Source of the DNA: Sphingomonas hengshuiensis
GTDB lineage: Bacteria > Pseudomonadota > Alphaproteobacteria > Sphingomonadales > Sphingomonadaceae
Length of the DNA: 64,000 nucleotides
Reading direction: 5' to 3'
Assembly (NCBI RefSeq): GCF_000935025.1
Contig: NZ_CP010836.1
Location: 3,534,001 to 3,598,000 of the forward strand
Positions 7,312 to 15,697 of this stretch are shown here, piece after piece. The translations under genes were made by a program, and so were the position numbers. Positions within the stretch are counted from its first letter, which is position 1. Every line of letters begins with the position of its first letter. Below the pieces are notes generated by a model, which ran no database searches, had not been told where the DNA came from, and saw only the letters and a program-made list of their open reading frames with translations.

Positions 7312-8477
7312 CGGCGCTTGATCGCCGATACCTTGCCGATCGCGACGAGGCGCCCGCCTATTGCCACGCGTGTGGCCAGCCCTTCGCGCGCGCCGACGCC
7401 TATCTGCTGTCCGACGCGATCAGCGACTATCGCCTCGAAAAGGGCGATGAGCGCAGCTCGGCCGACAGCATCGTTGCGCGGCTGAAGCACGTGCTCGACT
7501 TTCTCGAGGCCGAATCGGCGAAGGGCGCGGAGGCACGCTTCGGCATCGACACGAGCTGCGCGATCGCGGTGGCCACACCCTTCGCGGAGGCGTTCCGCGC
7601 CTGGTCGCGCGCGCAACCGGTCGTCTGGCGGAACGGCGAAGGCGTCATCACGACGTCGCGCCCCCGCGCGCCGGCGACGACCGAGGAATCGATTATCCAG
7701 CTCGCGGCCGTCCTCAACCACGCGGCGGATACGAGGCGATCGAACGCACGCCCGGAGTTCAAGCCGCTCCCCCGTCGGCGGGTATCGCGGCCCCGGCGAA
7801 TCCGCGCCGGAGTCGACGTGCTGGCACGTTTCGCCGCTTATGCAGCCGAGGAAGGCGACAAGCGCTCGTCGCTGCGCCCGTTCCTGGTCGCGTCGATCTG
7901 CACGCTCGCCCGGCCCGACGCGATCGTCGATATCTCAATCGCGCCCCACCGAAAGCAATGGTGGCCGGGATCCACCACGCTCGACCTCAATCCCCTCGGT
8001 CGATCCCAGACCAAGAAGTTTCGCCCCGTCGTCCCGGTGATGCCGCTCCTGGAGAAGTGGTTGTCGGTGGAGCTGACCGCCTATGAGGCCCTGGAGCCCG
8101 CCGAGCGCGCCGGGCGGGGATGGCTGGTCAGCTATTTCGGGCGCCCGGTGAAGGACGTCCATCGCACCTGGTCTTCGATGCTCGAGTCGCTGGGCATGCC
8201 AGCCGATCGCGAGTGGATGCCCTACGTGCTGCGGCACAGCCTCGCGACCCTCGTCCGCAACCGCGGCGTCGGTCAGTGGGAGCTCGCAGGCTATATGGGC
8301 CACCGCGCTCCCGGACAGACCGAGACCTATGCGGTCGGCGAATATCCGAACGTGATCGCCGCTCTCGGCGACATCCTCGAAGAGATCGATTTGCTGGCTC
8401 CGGGAGCACTGCACCGGAGTAGCACCGGAACCGGGTCATCCGTCATTGAGCTAAGGAGAAGCAAAATGACCGGATAG
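7140..8477 (+). CDS. Tyrosine recombinase/integrase
   Basis: A 445-residue site-specific recombinase of the element. An N-terminal CHACGQPF motif suggests half of a zinc-binding site. The C-terminal catalytic domain shows Arg258 (LARPDAIVDI), Arg365 in LRHSLAT, His388 in MGHR and the likely nucleophile Tyr397 in TETYAVGEY. It should cleave and join DNA at the tRNA-Val 3' end, which lies 14 bp beyond its stop codon. The start at ATG 7140 follows AAGGAA; further upstream sequence in frame belongs to the preceding genes. Length and fold fit element integrases rather than XerC/D. Confidence 0.92.
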   Translation: MSRREAPLYRRGKYWLAWDRKADGSLRSPFLAIFWYDPAARRTRSASTGTAEVEAGVTALDRRYLADRDEAPAYCHACGQPFARADAYLLSDAISDYRLEKGDERSSADSIVARLKHVLDFLEAESAKGAEARFGIDTSCAIAVATPFAEAFRAWSRAQPVVWRNGEGVITTSRPRAPATTEESIIQLAAVLNHAADTRRSNARPEFKPLPRRRVSRPRRIRAGVDVLARFAAYAAEEGDKRSSLRPFLVASICTLARPDAIVDISIAPHRKQWWPGSTTLDLNPLGRSQTKKFRPVVPVMPLLEKWLSVELTAYEALEPAERAGRGWLVSYFGRPVKDVHRTWSSMLESLGMPADREWMPYVLRHSLATLVRNRGVGQWELAGYMGHRAPGQTETYAVGEYPNVIAALGDILEEIDLLAPGALHRSSTGTGSSVIELRRSKMTG

Positions 8478-8491
8478 CCCGGCTCATAAGG

Positions 8492-8566
8492 TGGTGGGCG
8501 TGGCAAGGATTGAACTTGCGACCCCTGCGATGTCAACACAGTGCTCTACCACTGAGCTACACGCCC
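8492..8566 (-). tRNA. tRNA-Val (anticodon GAC)
   Basis: On the minus strand the gene starts GGGCGTGTAGCTCAG, has an anticodon stem CTGTG/CGCAG with loop TTGACAT (anticodon GAC), a T arm containing GTTCAATCC, and ends GCCACGCCC-A-CCA with an encoded CCA. The acceptor stem GGGCGTG/CACGCCC pairs fully. The 3' end faces the integrase gene and is the presumed attachment site of the element on the left. Confidence 0.95.
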
Positions 8567-8626
8567 CCAAGGAGGGCGGGCTTTAGCGGGGGTTCGCGCG
8601 CTACGCAAGCACCCGAATCCGCAAAA

Positions 8627-9001
8627 TCAATTGAGCCCGACATTCTCCGCTTCGAACAGCCGATCCACCTCAAGCACCAGGTCGCGCAGGTGGAAGGGCT
8701 TGGACAGGATTCGCGCCTGCGGCATCTGCTTTCCGGCCTTCAGCGTCACCGCCGCGAACCCGGTGATGAACATCACGCGCATGTCCGGCGCGATTTCGCT
8801 CGCGCGCTGCGCCAGTTCGATTCCGTCCATCTCGGGCATCACGATATCGGTCAGCAGCAAGTCGAAGCGCTCGGCCTGGAGCAGCGGGATCGCCGCCGTG
8901 CCGCGATCGACGGCGCTGACCGCATAGCCCGACCGCTCAAGCGCGCGCGTCAGATATTCGCGCATCACGCGATCATCCTCGGCGAGCAAAATCCGGATCA
9001 T
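8627..9001 (-). CDS. cpdR: CpdR-like single-domain response regulator
   Basis: A 124-residue stand-alone receiver domain: acidic pair EDD at 8-10, phospho-acceptor Asp52 in LLLTDIVMPEMDG, Thr near 80 and Lys101 in LSKPF. In Caulobacter, CpdR when unphosphorylated delivers ClpXP to the pole and primes degradation of cell-cycle proteins; phosphorylation through ChpT turns this off. Length and the start MIRILLAEDD fit the family. The gene is divergent from the amidohydrolase gene across 117 bp. Confidence 0.85.
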   Translation of the reverse strand: MIRILLAEDDRVMREYLTRALERSGYAVSAVDRGTAAIPLLQAERFDLLLTDIVMPEMDGIELAQRASEIAPDMRVMFITGFAAVTLKAGKQMPQARILSKPFHLRDLVLEVDRLFEAENVGLN

Positions 9002-9118
9002 CCACCACCCCAAAAGCCATCTGACGGCGCCCATCTTATGCGCGAAGCCCTTAAGATTTTCCAGCCAGGGCGGGGGCGGCATTGCCCAGCATGGGACAGC
9101 TGTCCTAGGCTCCACTCC

Positions 9119-9964
9119 GTGTCGACGCCTCCCTCCTTCGAACGCCACGGCCCGCTGGCGCCGCTGAGCCCGGTGGTGCTGTCGGTGCCGCATGCCGGGC
9201 GCGACTATCCGCTGGCGCTGCAGGCGGCGCTGCGGGTGCCGCTGGCGGCGCTCCGGGGGCTGGAGGACCGGCATGCCGATGCGCTGGGCCAGGGCGCCCG
9301 GCGGACCGAGACGCTGTTCGTCGCGACCCGCGCCCGCGCCTGGATCGATCTCAACCGCGCCGAGCATGAGCGCGACCCCCGGCTCGACGATGGCGCGACG
9401 GCGACCGGGGCGCCGCTGTCGGCGAAGCTGCGCAGCGGGCTGGGACTCGTCCCGCGCCGCGTCGGCAATTCGGGCGACCTGTGGCAGCGGCGGCTGAGCG
9501 CCGACGAAGTCGCGCTGCGGATCGTCGAGGACCACCGCCCCTATCACGCCGCGCTGGCGGCGGCGCTCGCGGCGGCGCGGGCGCGTTTCGGGATTGCGGT
9601 GCTGCTCGACGTCCATTCGATGCCCCCGCTCGGCCATCCCCGCTCCGCGCCGCGGATCGTGCTGGGGGATCGTTTCGGCAAGGCGGCGGCCAGCCGCTTC
9701 TCGGGCAGGATCGAGGGCGTGGTGCGCGCGCACGGCGTCGCAATGGCGACCAACGCCCCCTATGCCGGCGCGCATATATTGGAGCGGCACGGCGATCCGG
9801 CCGCGGGCATCCACGCGCTCCAGCTCGAATTCGATCGCGCGCTGTATCTGGACGAGCGGCTGGACGCGGTCGGCACCGGCCTTGCCCCGACGATCCGCCT
9901 GCTCCGCGCGATCGTCGATGCCGTCGCCGACGAAGCCGTTCCCACCGCCATCGCTGCCGAATAG
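9119..9964 (+). CDS. N-formylglutamate amidohydrolase family protein
   Basis: A 281-residue cytosolic hydrolase from GTG 9119. Family motifs are visible: VVLSVPHAGRDYP near the N-terminus, LEDRHADAL, WIDLNRAEHERDP, LLDVHSMP and LQLEFDRALYLDE, which carry the likely metal ligands. The family releases formate from N-formylglutamate in histidine catabolism or acts on related N-acyl amino acids. No hut genes are nearby, so a histidine-pathway role is uncertain. A Glu-rich C-terminus of normal length follows. Confidence 0.82.
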   Translation: MSTPPSFERHGPLAPLSPVVLSVPHAGRDYPLALQAALRVPLAALRGLEDRHADALGQGARRTETLFVATRARAWIDLNRAEHERDPRLDDGATATGAPLSAKLRSGLGLVPRRVGNSGDLWQRRLSADEVALRIVEDHRPYHAALAAALAAARARFGIAVLLDVHSMPPLGHPRSAPRIVLGDRFGKAAASRFSGRIEGVVRAHGVAMATNAPYAGAHILERHGDPAAGIHALQLEFDRALYLDERLDAVGTGLAPTIRLLRAIVDAVADEAVPTAIAAE

Positions 9965-9969
9965 GCAAG

Positions 9970-10002
9970 AAAAAACCACCTCGTGCACGGGGCACGAGGT
10001 GG
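9970..10002 (-). terminator. Rho-independent terminator of the candidate sRNA
   Basis: An 11-bp perfect stem (CCACCTCGTGC with GCACGAGGTGG, 9976-9986 and 9992-10002) with a 5-base loop is followed on the minus strand by TTTTTTCTTG. It serves transcripts coming from the right. It lies just past the stop of the convergent amidohydrolase gene. Confidence 0.85.
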
Positions 10003-10076
10003 CCAAGGTTCAGGGAGGAGGCACACCCGAAGGCGTGCCGCACAGCTCCGCGAAAGGGGGGAACACGAAGCCGTAC
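9970..10076 (-). ncRNA. Candidate small RNA with promoter and Rho-independent terminator
   Basis: No protein fits this minus-strand unit, yet it has all parts of a transcription unit: TTGAAC at 10110-10105, a 16-base spacer, TATATT at 10088-10083, then about 107 nt ending in an 11-bp stem and a run of six Ts. The RNA would contain a GGCACGCC-TTCG-GGTGTGCC hairpin followed by an unpaired CCTCCTCCC stretch, resembling the anti-Shine-Dalgarno loops of several alphaproteobacterial trans-acting sRNAs. A regulatory sRNA is therefore likely; its targets cannot be read from here. Confidence 0.7.
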
Positions 10077-10082
10077 AAGACA

Positions 10083-10110
10083 AATATAGGCGAGCCGCGA
10101 AGGAGTTCAA
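10083..10110 (-). promoter_or_regulatory. Sigma-70-type promoter for the candidate sRNA
   Basis: On the minus strand a TTGAAC box at 10110-10105 and a TATATT box at 10088-10083 are separated by 16 bases. Transcription would start near 10076 and run leftward into the predicted sRNA. The match is better than at most other intergenic sites in this GC-rich window. Confidence 0.6.
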
Positions 10111-10183
10111 GGCAAAGAAAGCGCTTTCTGAAAACCGTGCATCGATCGCGATAAAATCGAGCCCCGCCCGCCTGCGCAAAACG

Positions 10184-10230
10184 AAAAGGGCGCGGCGCGC
10201 GGCCCGTTTCGGGGACCGCGCGCCGCGCCC
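10184..10230 (-). terminator. Terminator of the SapC-family gene
   Basis: A 15-bp GC-only inverted repeat (10188-10202 with 10216-10230) with a 13-base loop lies 23 bases after the stop codon of the gene at 10254. On the minus strand it is followed by TTTTCGTTTT. It probably terminates that gene's mRNA and isolates the sRNA promoter downstream. Confidence 0.8.
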
Positions 10231-10253
10231 TTTCGGACGCCGAAGCGAGTGGC

Positions 10254-11030
10254 TTAGACGAGCTGCGGCTGCGGCTGCGGCACCTTGCCCAGGCGCATCT
10301 GGCGCCCGAAGATGTCGCGCATCAGCGCCAGCGAGAACAGGTGGGCGTAGATCAGCGGCAGCATCCCGTTCTGCGTGATCTTGCGCAGCTGGTCGCCGCG
10401 CAGCTCGTTGAGCTTGGCTTCGTCCACCATCAGGAAGCCGCGATAGATGAAGGGCTGTTCCGCGCCATCGGGCTGGATCGAGACTTCGCCGTCGATCAGC
10501 AGGCCCAGATCCTTCAGGTCCTTCATGAACGCGCCGGTGCGCGCGCCCGCCTGTTCGAACGATTCGTTGAACTGGAGGATGTTCTTGGTCAGCTCGCTCG
10601 GCTGGCCATTGTCGAACAGCGGCTCGCCGTCTTCGAACGCACCGATCACGTTCGACGTCGGATCGAAGCACAGCGACAGCTCGTCGCTGTCCGGACGCAG
10701 CCGCGCCAGCAGATACGGATAGCGGCGGACATAGGCGGGGACGTAGAAATTGGGCTCGGTCAGCGTGCCTTCCGAATCGAAGAACACGTTGACGCCCTCG
10801 TTCAGCCCCATCAGCGCCAGCGGCACCGGCTCGTCGCCCACCGAGAAGACGATCGGCATGAAGCGCTGCACCATCGGGAATTCCTCGACGGTGACCGGCA
10901 CGGCGTGCTGGTCGACCAGGAACGATGCCTTGTCGAAGGTGCGGGCGCGATAATCGCCATGCACCTGGCTCGAAAGCGGCTCGATCTGGTTATAGAATAA
11001 CGGAAGTCCCTGCTGTGGCGCGCTGGCCAT
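10254..11030 (-). CDS. SapC-family protein
   Basis: A 258-residue soluble protein (MASAPQQGLPLFYNQIEPL...) with the features of the SapC family: an N-terminal LPLFYNQIEPLSSQVHGDYR segment, MPIVFSVGDEPVPLALMGL and YVPAYVRRYPYLLAR. Despite its name the family is unrelated to the Sap ABC permease. In alphaproteobacteria it often sits beside TonB receptors and tryptophan halogenase-like genes; neither is adjacent here. Function is undefined. The gene is monocistronic with its own terminator. Confidence 0.8.
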   Translation of the reverse strand: MASAPQQGLPLFYNQIEPLSSQVHGDYRARTFDKASFLVDQHAVPVTVEEFPMVQRFMPIVFSVGDEPVPLALMGLNEGVNVFFDSEGTLTEPNFYVPAYVRRYPYLLARLRPDSDELSLCFDPTSNVIGAFEDGEPLFDNGQPSELTKNILQFNESFEQAGARTGAFMKDLKDLGLLIDGEVSIQPDGAEQPFIYRGFLMVDEAKLNELRGDQLRKITQNGMLPLIYAHLFSLALMRDIFGRQMRLGKVPQPQPQLV

Positions 11031-11077
11031 CCTACTCTCCTGAATAAATGCGGCTGGGTGGAAATCTGGTCGCGGGT

Positions 11078-12526
11078 CTATGGCGTGCGCGGCCCCGGCG
11101 CAAGGCTGACGAGCTTGCCCGGATTGAGGATGTTGTGCGGATCGAATGCGCCCTTGATCGCGCGCAGCGCGGCGATGCGCGACGGCGCGCTCAGCCGCTC
11201 CAGCTCATCGCGCTTCATCTGGCCGATGCCGTGTTCGGCGGAGATCGATCCCCCCGCCGCGACCACCATGTCATAGACGAAGCTGCTGATCGCATGGCCT
11301 TCGCCGGCATACCAGCTTTCGGCATCGGCGCCGTCGGGCGCGCGGACGTGGAAATGGACATTGCCATCGCCGAGATGGCCGAAGCCGCTGGCATGGGTGC
11401 CGGGAAAGGCGCGTTCGGTCGCCGCAGCACCTTCGATCAGGAAGCGCGGCATGTCGTCCACCGGCACCGAAATATCATGCTGCATCGCCGGCCCCAGCGC
11501 GCGTTCGGCGCCGGAGATCGAATCGCGCAGGTTCCAGAACGCCTCGACCTGCGCCTCGCTCGCCGAAATCACCGCATCCTCGGCGAGGCCAGCCTCGAAC
11601 GCAGGCATCAGCAGCCGTTCGAGCAACGCCCCCGGCGCCTCCGCCGCCGGATCGGTCGCGACCGATTCGATCAGCACATGCCACGCATGCGCCCCGTCCA
11701 GCGGCGACCTTGTCCCCGGCACATGCGCCAGGACATGCCCCAATGTCTCCGCCGGGATGACTTCGAAGCTCTCGATCGTGTCGGTCTGTGCCTCCAGCAT
11801 CCGCAGCAACTCCAGCGCGCGGTGCGGGCTTTCGACGCCCACCCAGGCGGCGGCACGCTGGACGATCGCCGGGTAGAGCCGCAGCGTCGCCGCGGTGACG
11901 ATCCCGAGCGTCCCCTCGGCCCCGATCAGTAACTGGGTAAGGTCATAGCCGCGATTGTCCTTCTTGAGCGGCACCAGTCCGTCATGCACCGATCCATCGG
12001 GCAGCACCGCCTCGACCCCCGCCACCAGGCTGCGCATCGTCCCGAAGCGGAGCACCTGCACGCCCCCGGCGTTGGTCGACACCAGCCCGCCGATCGTCGC
12101 GCTTCCCTTGGCGCCCAGGCTCAGCGGGAAGCGACGCCCCACCTCGCCCGCAGCGGCATGCAAATTGGACAGGATCACCCCGGCCTCCGCGACCGCCAGA
12201 TTGCTTTGCGGCAGCATCGACCGGATGCGGTTCATCCGCCGAGTCGACAGCAGCAGCGCGGAACCGTCGATCGGCGGCGTCGCACCGCCGACCATCCCGG
12301 TATTGCCCCCCTGCGGCACGATCGGCACCCCCGCCGCCGCCGCCAGCGCGACGATCGCCGCAACCTCCTCGGTGGACCCCGGCGAGAGCAAAGCCGGCGC
12401 CGCGCCGCGATAGCGCCCGCGCCAATCGGTCAGCCAGGGGGCGATATCCTCGGCATCGGTCGTGACGACCTTGGGTCCGAAGCGTTGGCGCAGCGTGTCG
12501 ACGAGGTTGGTCTGGGCAGGGGTCAT
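11078..12526 (-). CDS. FAD-binding oxidase/D-2-hydroxyacid dehydrogenase
   Basis: A 482-residue flavoprotein of the GlcD/D-2-hydroxyglutarate dehydrogenase type. The PCMH FAD-binding domain is marked by VPIVPQGGNTGMVGGATP and by LSLGAKGSATIGGLVSTNAGG; the C-terminal FAD-oxidase domain has the family's HASGFGHLGDGNVHFHV metal/substrate motif and HGIGQMKRDEL. It oxidises a D-2-hydroxyacid (glycolate, D-lactate or 2-hydroxyglutarate) to the 2-oxoacid with electrons passing to the chain. The exact substrate cannot be told. It stands alone, without glcE or glcF. Confidence 0.85.
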   Translation of the reverse strand: MTPAQTNLVDTLRQRFGPKVVTTDAEDIAPWLTDWRGRYRGAAPALLSPGSTEEVAAIVALAAAAGVPIVPQGGNTGMVGGATPPIDGSALLLSTRRMNRIRSMLPQSNLAVAEAGVILSNLHAAAGEVGRRFPLSLGAKGSATIGGLVSTNAGGVQVLRFGTMRSLVAGVEAVLPDGSVHDGLVPLKKDNRGYDLTQLLIGAEGTLGIVTAATLRLYPAIVQRAAAWVGVESPHRALELLRMLEAQTDTIESFEVIPAETLGHVLAHVPGTRSPLDGAHAWHVLIESVATDPAAEAPGALLERLLMPAFEAGLAEDAVISASEAQVEAFWNLRDSISGAERALGPAMQHDISVPVDDMPRFLIEGAAATERAFPGTHASGFGHLGDGNVHFHVRAPDGADAESWYAGEGHAISSFVYDMVVAAGGSISAEHGIGQMKRDELERLSAPSRIAALRAIKGAFDPHNILNPGKLVSLAPGPRTP

Positions 12527-12600
12527 GGCCGGAATCGACTAGCACGCAGCCGGGCAGTTCATCCACTGTTCAAAACTATGCCGTAAAACCGTCGCCCGAC

Positions 12601-13056
12601 ATGTCGAATCCGATGCTTGCCGCCCCCGGCCTCCTGCTGTTGCTCGCCGCGCCCGCCACCGCGCCCCAGCCGCGCGCCTGGGCCGATGCCGGCGATGGCG
12701 TCCAGCAACACGCCTCGATCCACGTCCCCCGGCTCACCGTCACGACCACCACGGTCATCCTGCGCGAGGCGCGGCGCCCCGCGCTGGTCGAGAAAAAGGC
12801 CGATGACTGCGTCAAGATGGACAAGCTCGCCGGGTTCTCGGTCAACCGTTTCGACAGCGTCGACCTCGTCCTCAAGGACGGCTCGCTGCTCCGGGCCAAG
12901 CTGGGATCGGACTGTCCGTCGCTCGGATTCTATTCGGGATTCTATGTGAAGCCCAATCGCGACAAGAAAATCTGCGCCAAACGCGACGCGCTCCGGACGC
13001 GGTCGGGGCGAGTCTGCTCGGTGCTCAAATTTGCCGCTTTGGTCCCCCAGCGTTGA
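12601..13056 (+). CDS. Exported hypothetical protein with conserved cysteines
   Basis: A 151-residue protein with a hydrophobic N-terminal signal (MLAAPGLLLLLAAPATA) and likely cleavage near residue 22-25. The mature part is beta-rich with cysteines in DDCVKM, SDCPSLGFYSGFYVKPN, KKICAKRD and RVCSVLK, which could form two disulfides in the periplasm. Similar small secreted proteins are common in sphingomonads and uncharacterised. Confidence 0.65.
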   Translation: MSNPMLAAPGLLLLLAAPATAPQPRAWADAGDGVQQHASIHVPRLTVTTTTVILREARRPALVEKKADDCVKMDKLAGFSVNRFDSVDLVLKDGSLLRAKLGSDCPSLGFYSGFYVKPNRDKKICAKRDALRTRSGRVCSVLKFAALVPQR

Positions 13057-13193
13057 AATCGCGCATATTTTTGCCGCGACATGTACGAATCCTGCCCGTC
13101 ACCACCTCCAATAGCTTGACAATTGGAGCCAAATCCGCAAGCGCGTGAAGGCTTTGGCGGCGTGGGCACTCACGCCCAATTCCGGACATTTGC

Positions 13194-14723
13194 ATGAACT
13201 TTGCCGATCTCGGCCTTTCTGACGAACTTCTGCGCGCGGTCACCGACGCCGGCTATACCGAGCCGACTCCGATCCAGCAGCAGGCGATCCCCTCCGTCCT
13301 GATGGGGAAGGACCTGGTCGGCATCGCCCAGACCGGCACGGGCAAGACCGCCGCGTTCGTCCTCCCCATGATCGACATTCTCGGCGAAGGGCGCACCCGC
13401 GCGCTGATGCCGCGCAGCCTGATCCTCGAGCCGACGCGCGAACTCGCCGCGCAGGTGGCGGAGAATTTCGAGAAATACGGCACGCACCACAAGCTGAGCA
13501 TGGCCCTGCTCATCGGCGGCGTGCAGATGGGCGATCAGGTCAAGGCGCTCGAAAAGGGCGTCGACGTGCTGATCGCCACGCCGGGCCGGCTGATGGATTT
13601 GTTCGGGCGCGGCAAGATTTTGCTCACCGGCTGTTCGCTGCTGGTGATCGACGAGGCCGACCGGATGCTCGACATGGGGTTCATCCCCGATATCGAGGAA
13701 ATCTGCACCAAGCTGCCCAAGCAGCGCCAGACTCTGCTCTTCTCCGCGACGATGCCGCCGGTGATCAAGAAGCTCGCCGACAAATTCCTGGATAATCCCA
13801 AGCGCATCGAAGTGGCCCGCCCGGCAAGCGCGAACGTCAACATCCGCCAGTTCGTCGTCCAGTGCGCGGCGTCGGACAAGCGTTCGGTGCTGCGCGAGTT
13901 GCTCCGCGCCGAGGAAGTGACCACCGCGATCGTCTTCAGCAACCGCAAGACGACGGTCCGCGACCTCAACAAGAGCCTCCAGAAATCGGGCTTCCGCTCG
14001 ACCGAGATTCACGGCGACATGGAACAGTCGCAGCGGATCGCCGAGCTGGAGCGCTTCAAGCGCGGCGACGTCAACATCCTGGTGGCGTCCGATGTCGCGG
14101 CCCGCGGGCTGGACGTGAAGGGCGTGAGCCACGTCTATAATTTCGACGCGCCCTGGCACCCCGACGATTATGTCCACCGCATCGGCCGCACCGGGCGCGG
14201 CGGCGCGACGGGGATCGCCTATACGCTGGTGACGCCCGAGGATGCCGAGAACATCTCCGAGATCGAGAAGCTGACCGGGCACAAGATCGAGCGCGTCAAG
14301 CTGGCCGGCGCCAAGCCCGCCGCGACGCCGGACGAAGTCGAGGCCGAAGAGGCGCCCAAGCGCAGCCGCGGTCGGCGCGGTGCCAAGCCGGCGCCCGAGC
14401 AAAGCGCGCCCGCCGAGGGTGTCGAGACAACGCAGCCCGAGCGCGAGCCCGCCCCGCGCGAGGAACGTCCCCGCCAGGACCGCACCCGCGATCGCGCACC
14501 GCGCCGCGACACGCCACGCGAAGAGCGCCCGCGCGACGCCCGTGCGGAACGTCCCCGCGACGAACGCCCCCGCGAGGAGCAGCCGCGCGCGCCGCAGCGC
14601 GAGGAACGTGCCCGCTCGGAGCCGCGCCACGAGCCCCGCCGGCGCGCCGAATCGAACGACGGTCCGGACGATGGCTGGAACGGGCCGGTTCCCGACTTCC
14701 TGAAATACACGCTGGGTGCATGA
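13194..14723 (+). CDS. rhlE: DEAD-box ATP-dependent RNA helicase, RhlE type
   Basis: A 509-residue helicase. Motifs in order: Q motif around EPTPIQQQAIP, Walker A TGTGKT at 47-52, PTRELAAQ, TPGRLMD, DEAD at 153-156, SAT near 183, then in the second RecA domain VASDVAARGLD and HRIGRTGR near 325. The last ~130 residues are a disordered tail of alternating Arg/Glu/Pro repeats that likely binds RNA. RhlE proteins remodel ribosome-assembly intermediates and assist mRNA decay, often at low temperature. The long upstream gap (13057-13193) may hold leader regulation. Confidence 0.92.
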   Translation: MNFADLGLSDELLRAVTDAGYTEPTPIQQQAIPSVLMGKDLVGIAQTGTGKTAAFVLPMIDILGEGRTRALMPRSLILEPTRELAAQVAENFEKYGTHHKLSMALLIGGVQMGDQVKALEKGVDVLIATPGRLMDLFGRGKILLTGCSLLVIDEADRMLDMGFIPDIEEICTKLPKQRQTLLFSATMPPVIKKLADKFLDNPKRIEVARPASANVNIRQFVVQCAASDKRSVLRELLRAEEVTTAIVFSNRKTTVRDLNKSLQKSGFRSTEIHGDMEQSQRIAELERFKRGDVNILVASDVAARGLDVKGVSHVYNFDAPWHPDDYVHRIGRTGRGGATGIAYTLVTPEDAENISEIEKLTGHKIERVKLAGAKPAATPDEVEAEEAPKRSRGRRGAKPAPEQSAPAEGVETTQPEREPAPREERPRQDRTRDRAPRRDTPREERPRDARAERPRDERPREEQPRAPQREERARSEPRHEPRRRAESNDGPDDGWNGPVPDFLKYTLGA

Positions 14724-14806
14724 CCCGAGCGCGGCGGGTTTCCGCCGCGTTCGCGGCCCGCGCGGCCCGGTGCTGGCCATAGCGCCTGATCGGCGACAGT
14801 GAAGCG

Positions 14807-15004
14807 ATGCCCAAGATACCGAGCCCCTGCGTCAATCACTGCGTGCTGGAACCGGTGACCGGCTGGTGCGCCGGCTGCGGGCGCTCGATCGACGAAATCG
14901 TCCGCTGGGGCACCACCACCCCCGCCGATCGCGCGGCGGTGGTGGCGGCCTTGCCCGCGCGGATGGCGCGGCTCGCATCGAGAACGCCGCCCGCCGCCGA
15001 ATAA
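14807..15004 (+). CDS. DUF1289 family protein
   Basis: A 65-residue protein beginning MPKIPSPCVNHCVLEPVTGWCAGCGRS. The Cys spacing C-x3-C-x8-C-x2-C and the motif GCGRSIDEI followed by W are the hallmark of DUF1289, a small putative metal-binding family widespread in Proteobacteria. Its role is unknown. It lies 83 bp after the helicase gene and may be co-transcribed. Confidence 0.85.
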   Translation: MPKIPSPCVNHCVLEPVTGWCAGCGRSIDEIVRWGTTTPADRAAVVAALPARMARLASRTPPAAE

Positions 15005-15014
15005 CCGCCCCGCG

Positions 15015-15635
15015 CTATGCTGGCACGGGCATCGCCGCATCGTCGAGCGCGCCCGCACGAACATAGGCATCCCGCCCGCTCACCCGCGCGAAATAATCCA
15101 CAAAGACGTCGCGCTTGGGCAACCAGTCGAACATCACCCCCCAGCCGACCGAGGATCCGACATAGACATCGGCGGCGGTAAAGCGGTCCCCGGCGATATA
15201 GGGGTGCGCCGACACTGCCTTTTCGAGCACGTCGACGGCCAGCGCATAATTGCCATAACCGAACATCCGGCCCTGTTCAGGCGACGGTTCGAACTTGGCA
15301 AATTGGTTCGTCGTCGCCTGTTCCAACGGCCCGGCGGCGAAGAACAGCCAGCGATAATAATCCGCGCGCTCATGCGGCAGCGGCGCGAGCCCCGCCTCGG
15401 GAAACGCCTCCGCCAGATAGGCGCAGATCGCCGCGCATTCGGTCACCACCTTGCCGCCATGGACGATCGCCGGGACCTTCCCCATCGGGTTGATCTCGAG
15501 ATAGTCTTGGCCCTTCATCGTCGTGCCATAGTCGACGATCTCGGTGCGATAGGCGGCGCCCGTCTCTTCGAGCATCCAGCGCGCGATCCGCCCGCGCGAC
15601 TGGGGGTTGGTGTAAAGTATCAGCTCATCCGACAT
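15015..15635 (-). CDS. Glutathione S-transferase family protein
   Basis: A 206-residue cytosolic protein with a thioredoxin-fold N-terminal domain (LILYTNPQSRGRIARWMLEE, then MGKVPAIVHGG and TECAAICAYLAE for glutathione binding) and an all-helical C-terminal domain (YIAGDRFTAADVYVGS). It probably conjugates or reduces electrophiles. ATG 15635 is preferred because GGGAG lies eight bases upstream; an alternative ATG is at 15644. It is convergent with the DUF1289 gene. Confidence 0.85.
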   Translation of the reverse strand: MSDELILYTNPQSRGRIARWMLEETGAAYRTEIVDYGTTMKGQDYLEINPMGKVPAIVHGGKVVTECAAICAYLAEAFPEAGLAPLPHERADYYRWLFFAAGPLEQATTNQFAKFEPSPEQGRMFGYGNYALAVDVLEKAVSAHPYIAGDRFTAADVYVGSSVGWGVMFDWLPKRDVFVDYFARVSGRDAYVRAGALDDAAMPVPA

Positions 15636-15697
15636 GGCATTCACTCCCGCTCGCTATAGAACATATAGTGAACACGTCATCCCTAAGTCGTCAAGCG

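Larger units (their letters stand above)
1..8491. mobile_element. Right end of an integrative element inserted at tRNA-Val
   Basis: The segment carries a run of small plus-strand genes of phage or integrative-element type, a ParB-like protein, a GapR-like protein and a tyrosine recombinase whose stop codon lies 14 bp from the 3' (CCA) end of a tRNA-Val gene. An integrase next to the 3' end of a tRNA is the classical layout of a tRNA-integrated island, and ordinary core genes begin directly beyond the tRNA. The left boundary and second attachment site are outside the window. No capsid, portal or terminase gene is visible here, so prophage and integrative plasmid or ICE cannot be told apart. 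Confidence 0.75.

Noticed and set aside
8627..10006. A 459-residue minus-strand frame
   Set aside because: Only its last 124 residues are a real protein (CpdR). The rest is the reverse-strand shadow of the amidohydrolase gene.
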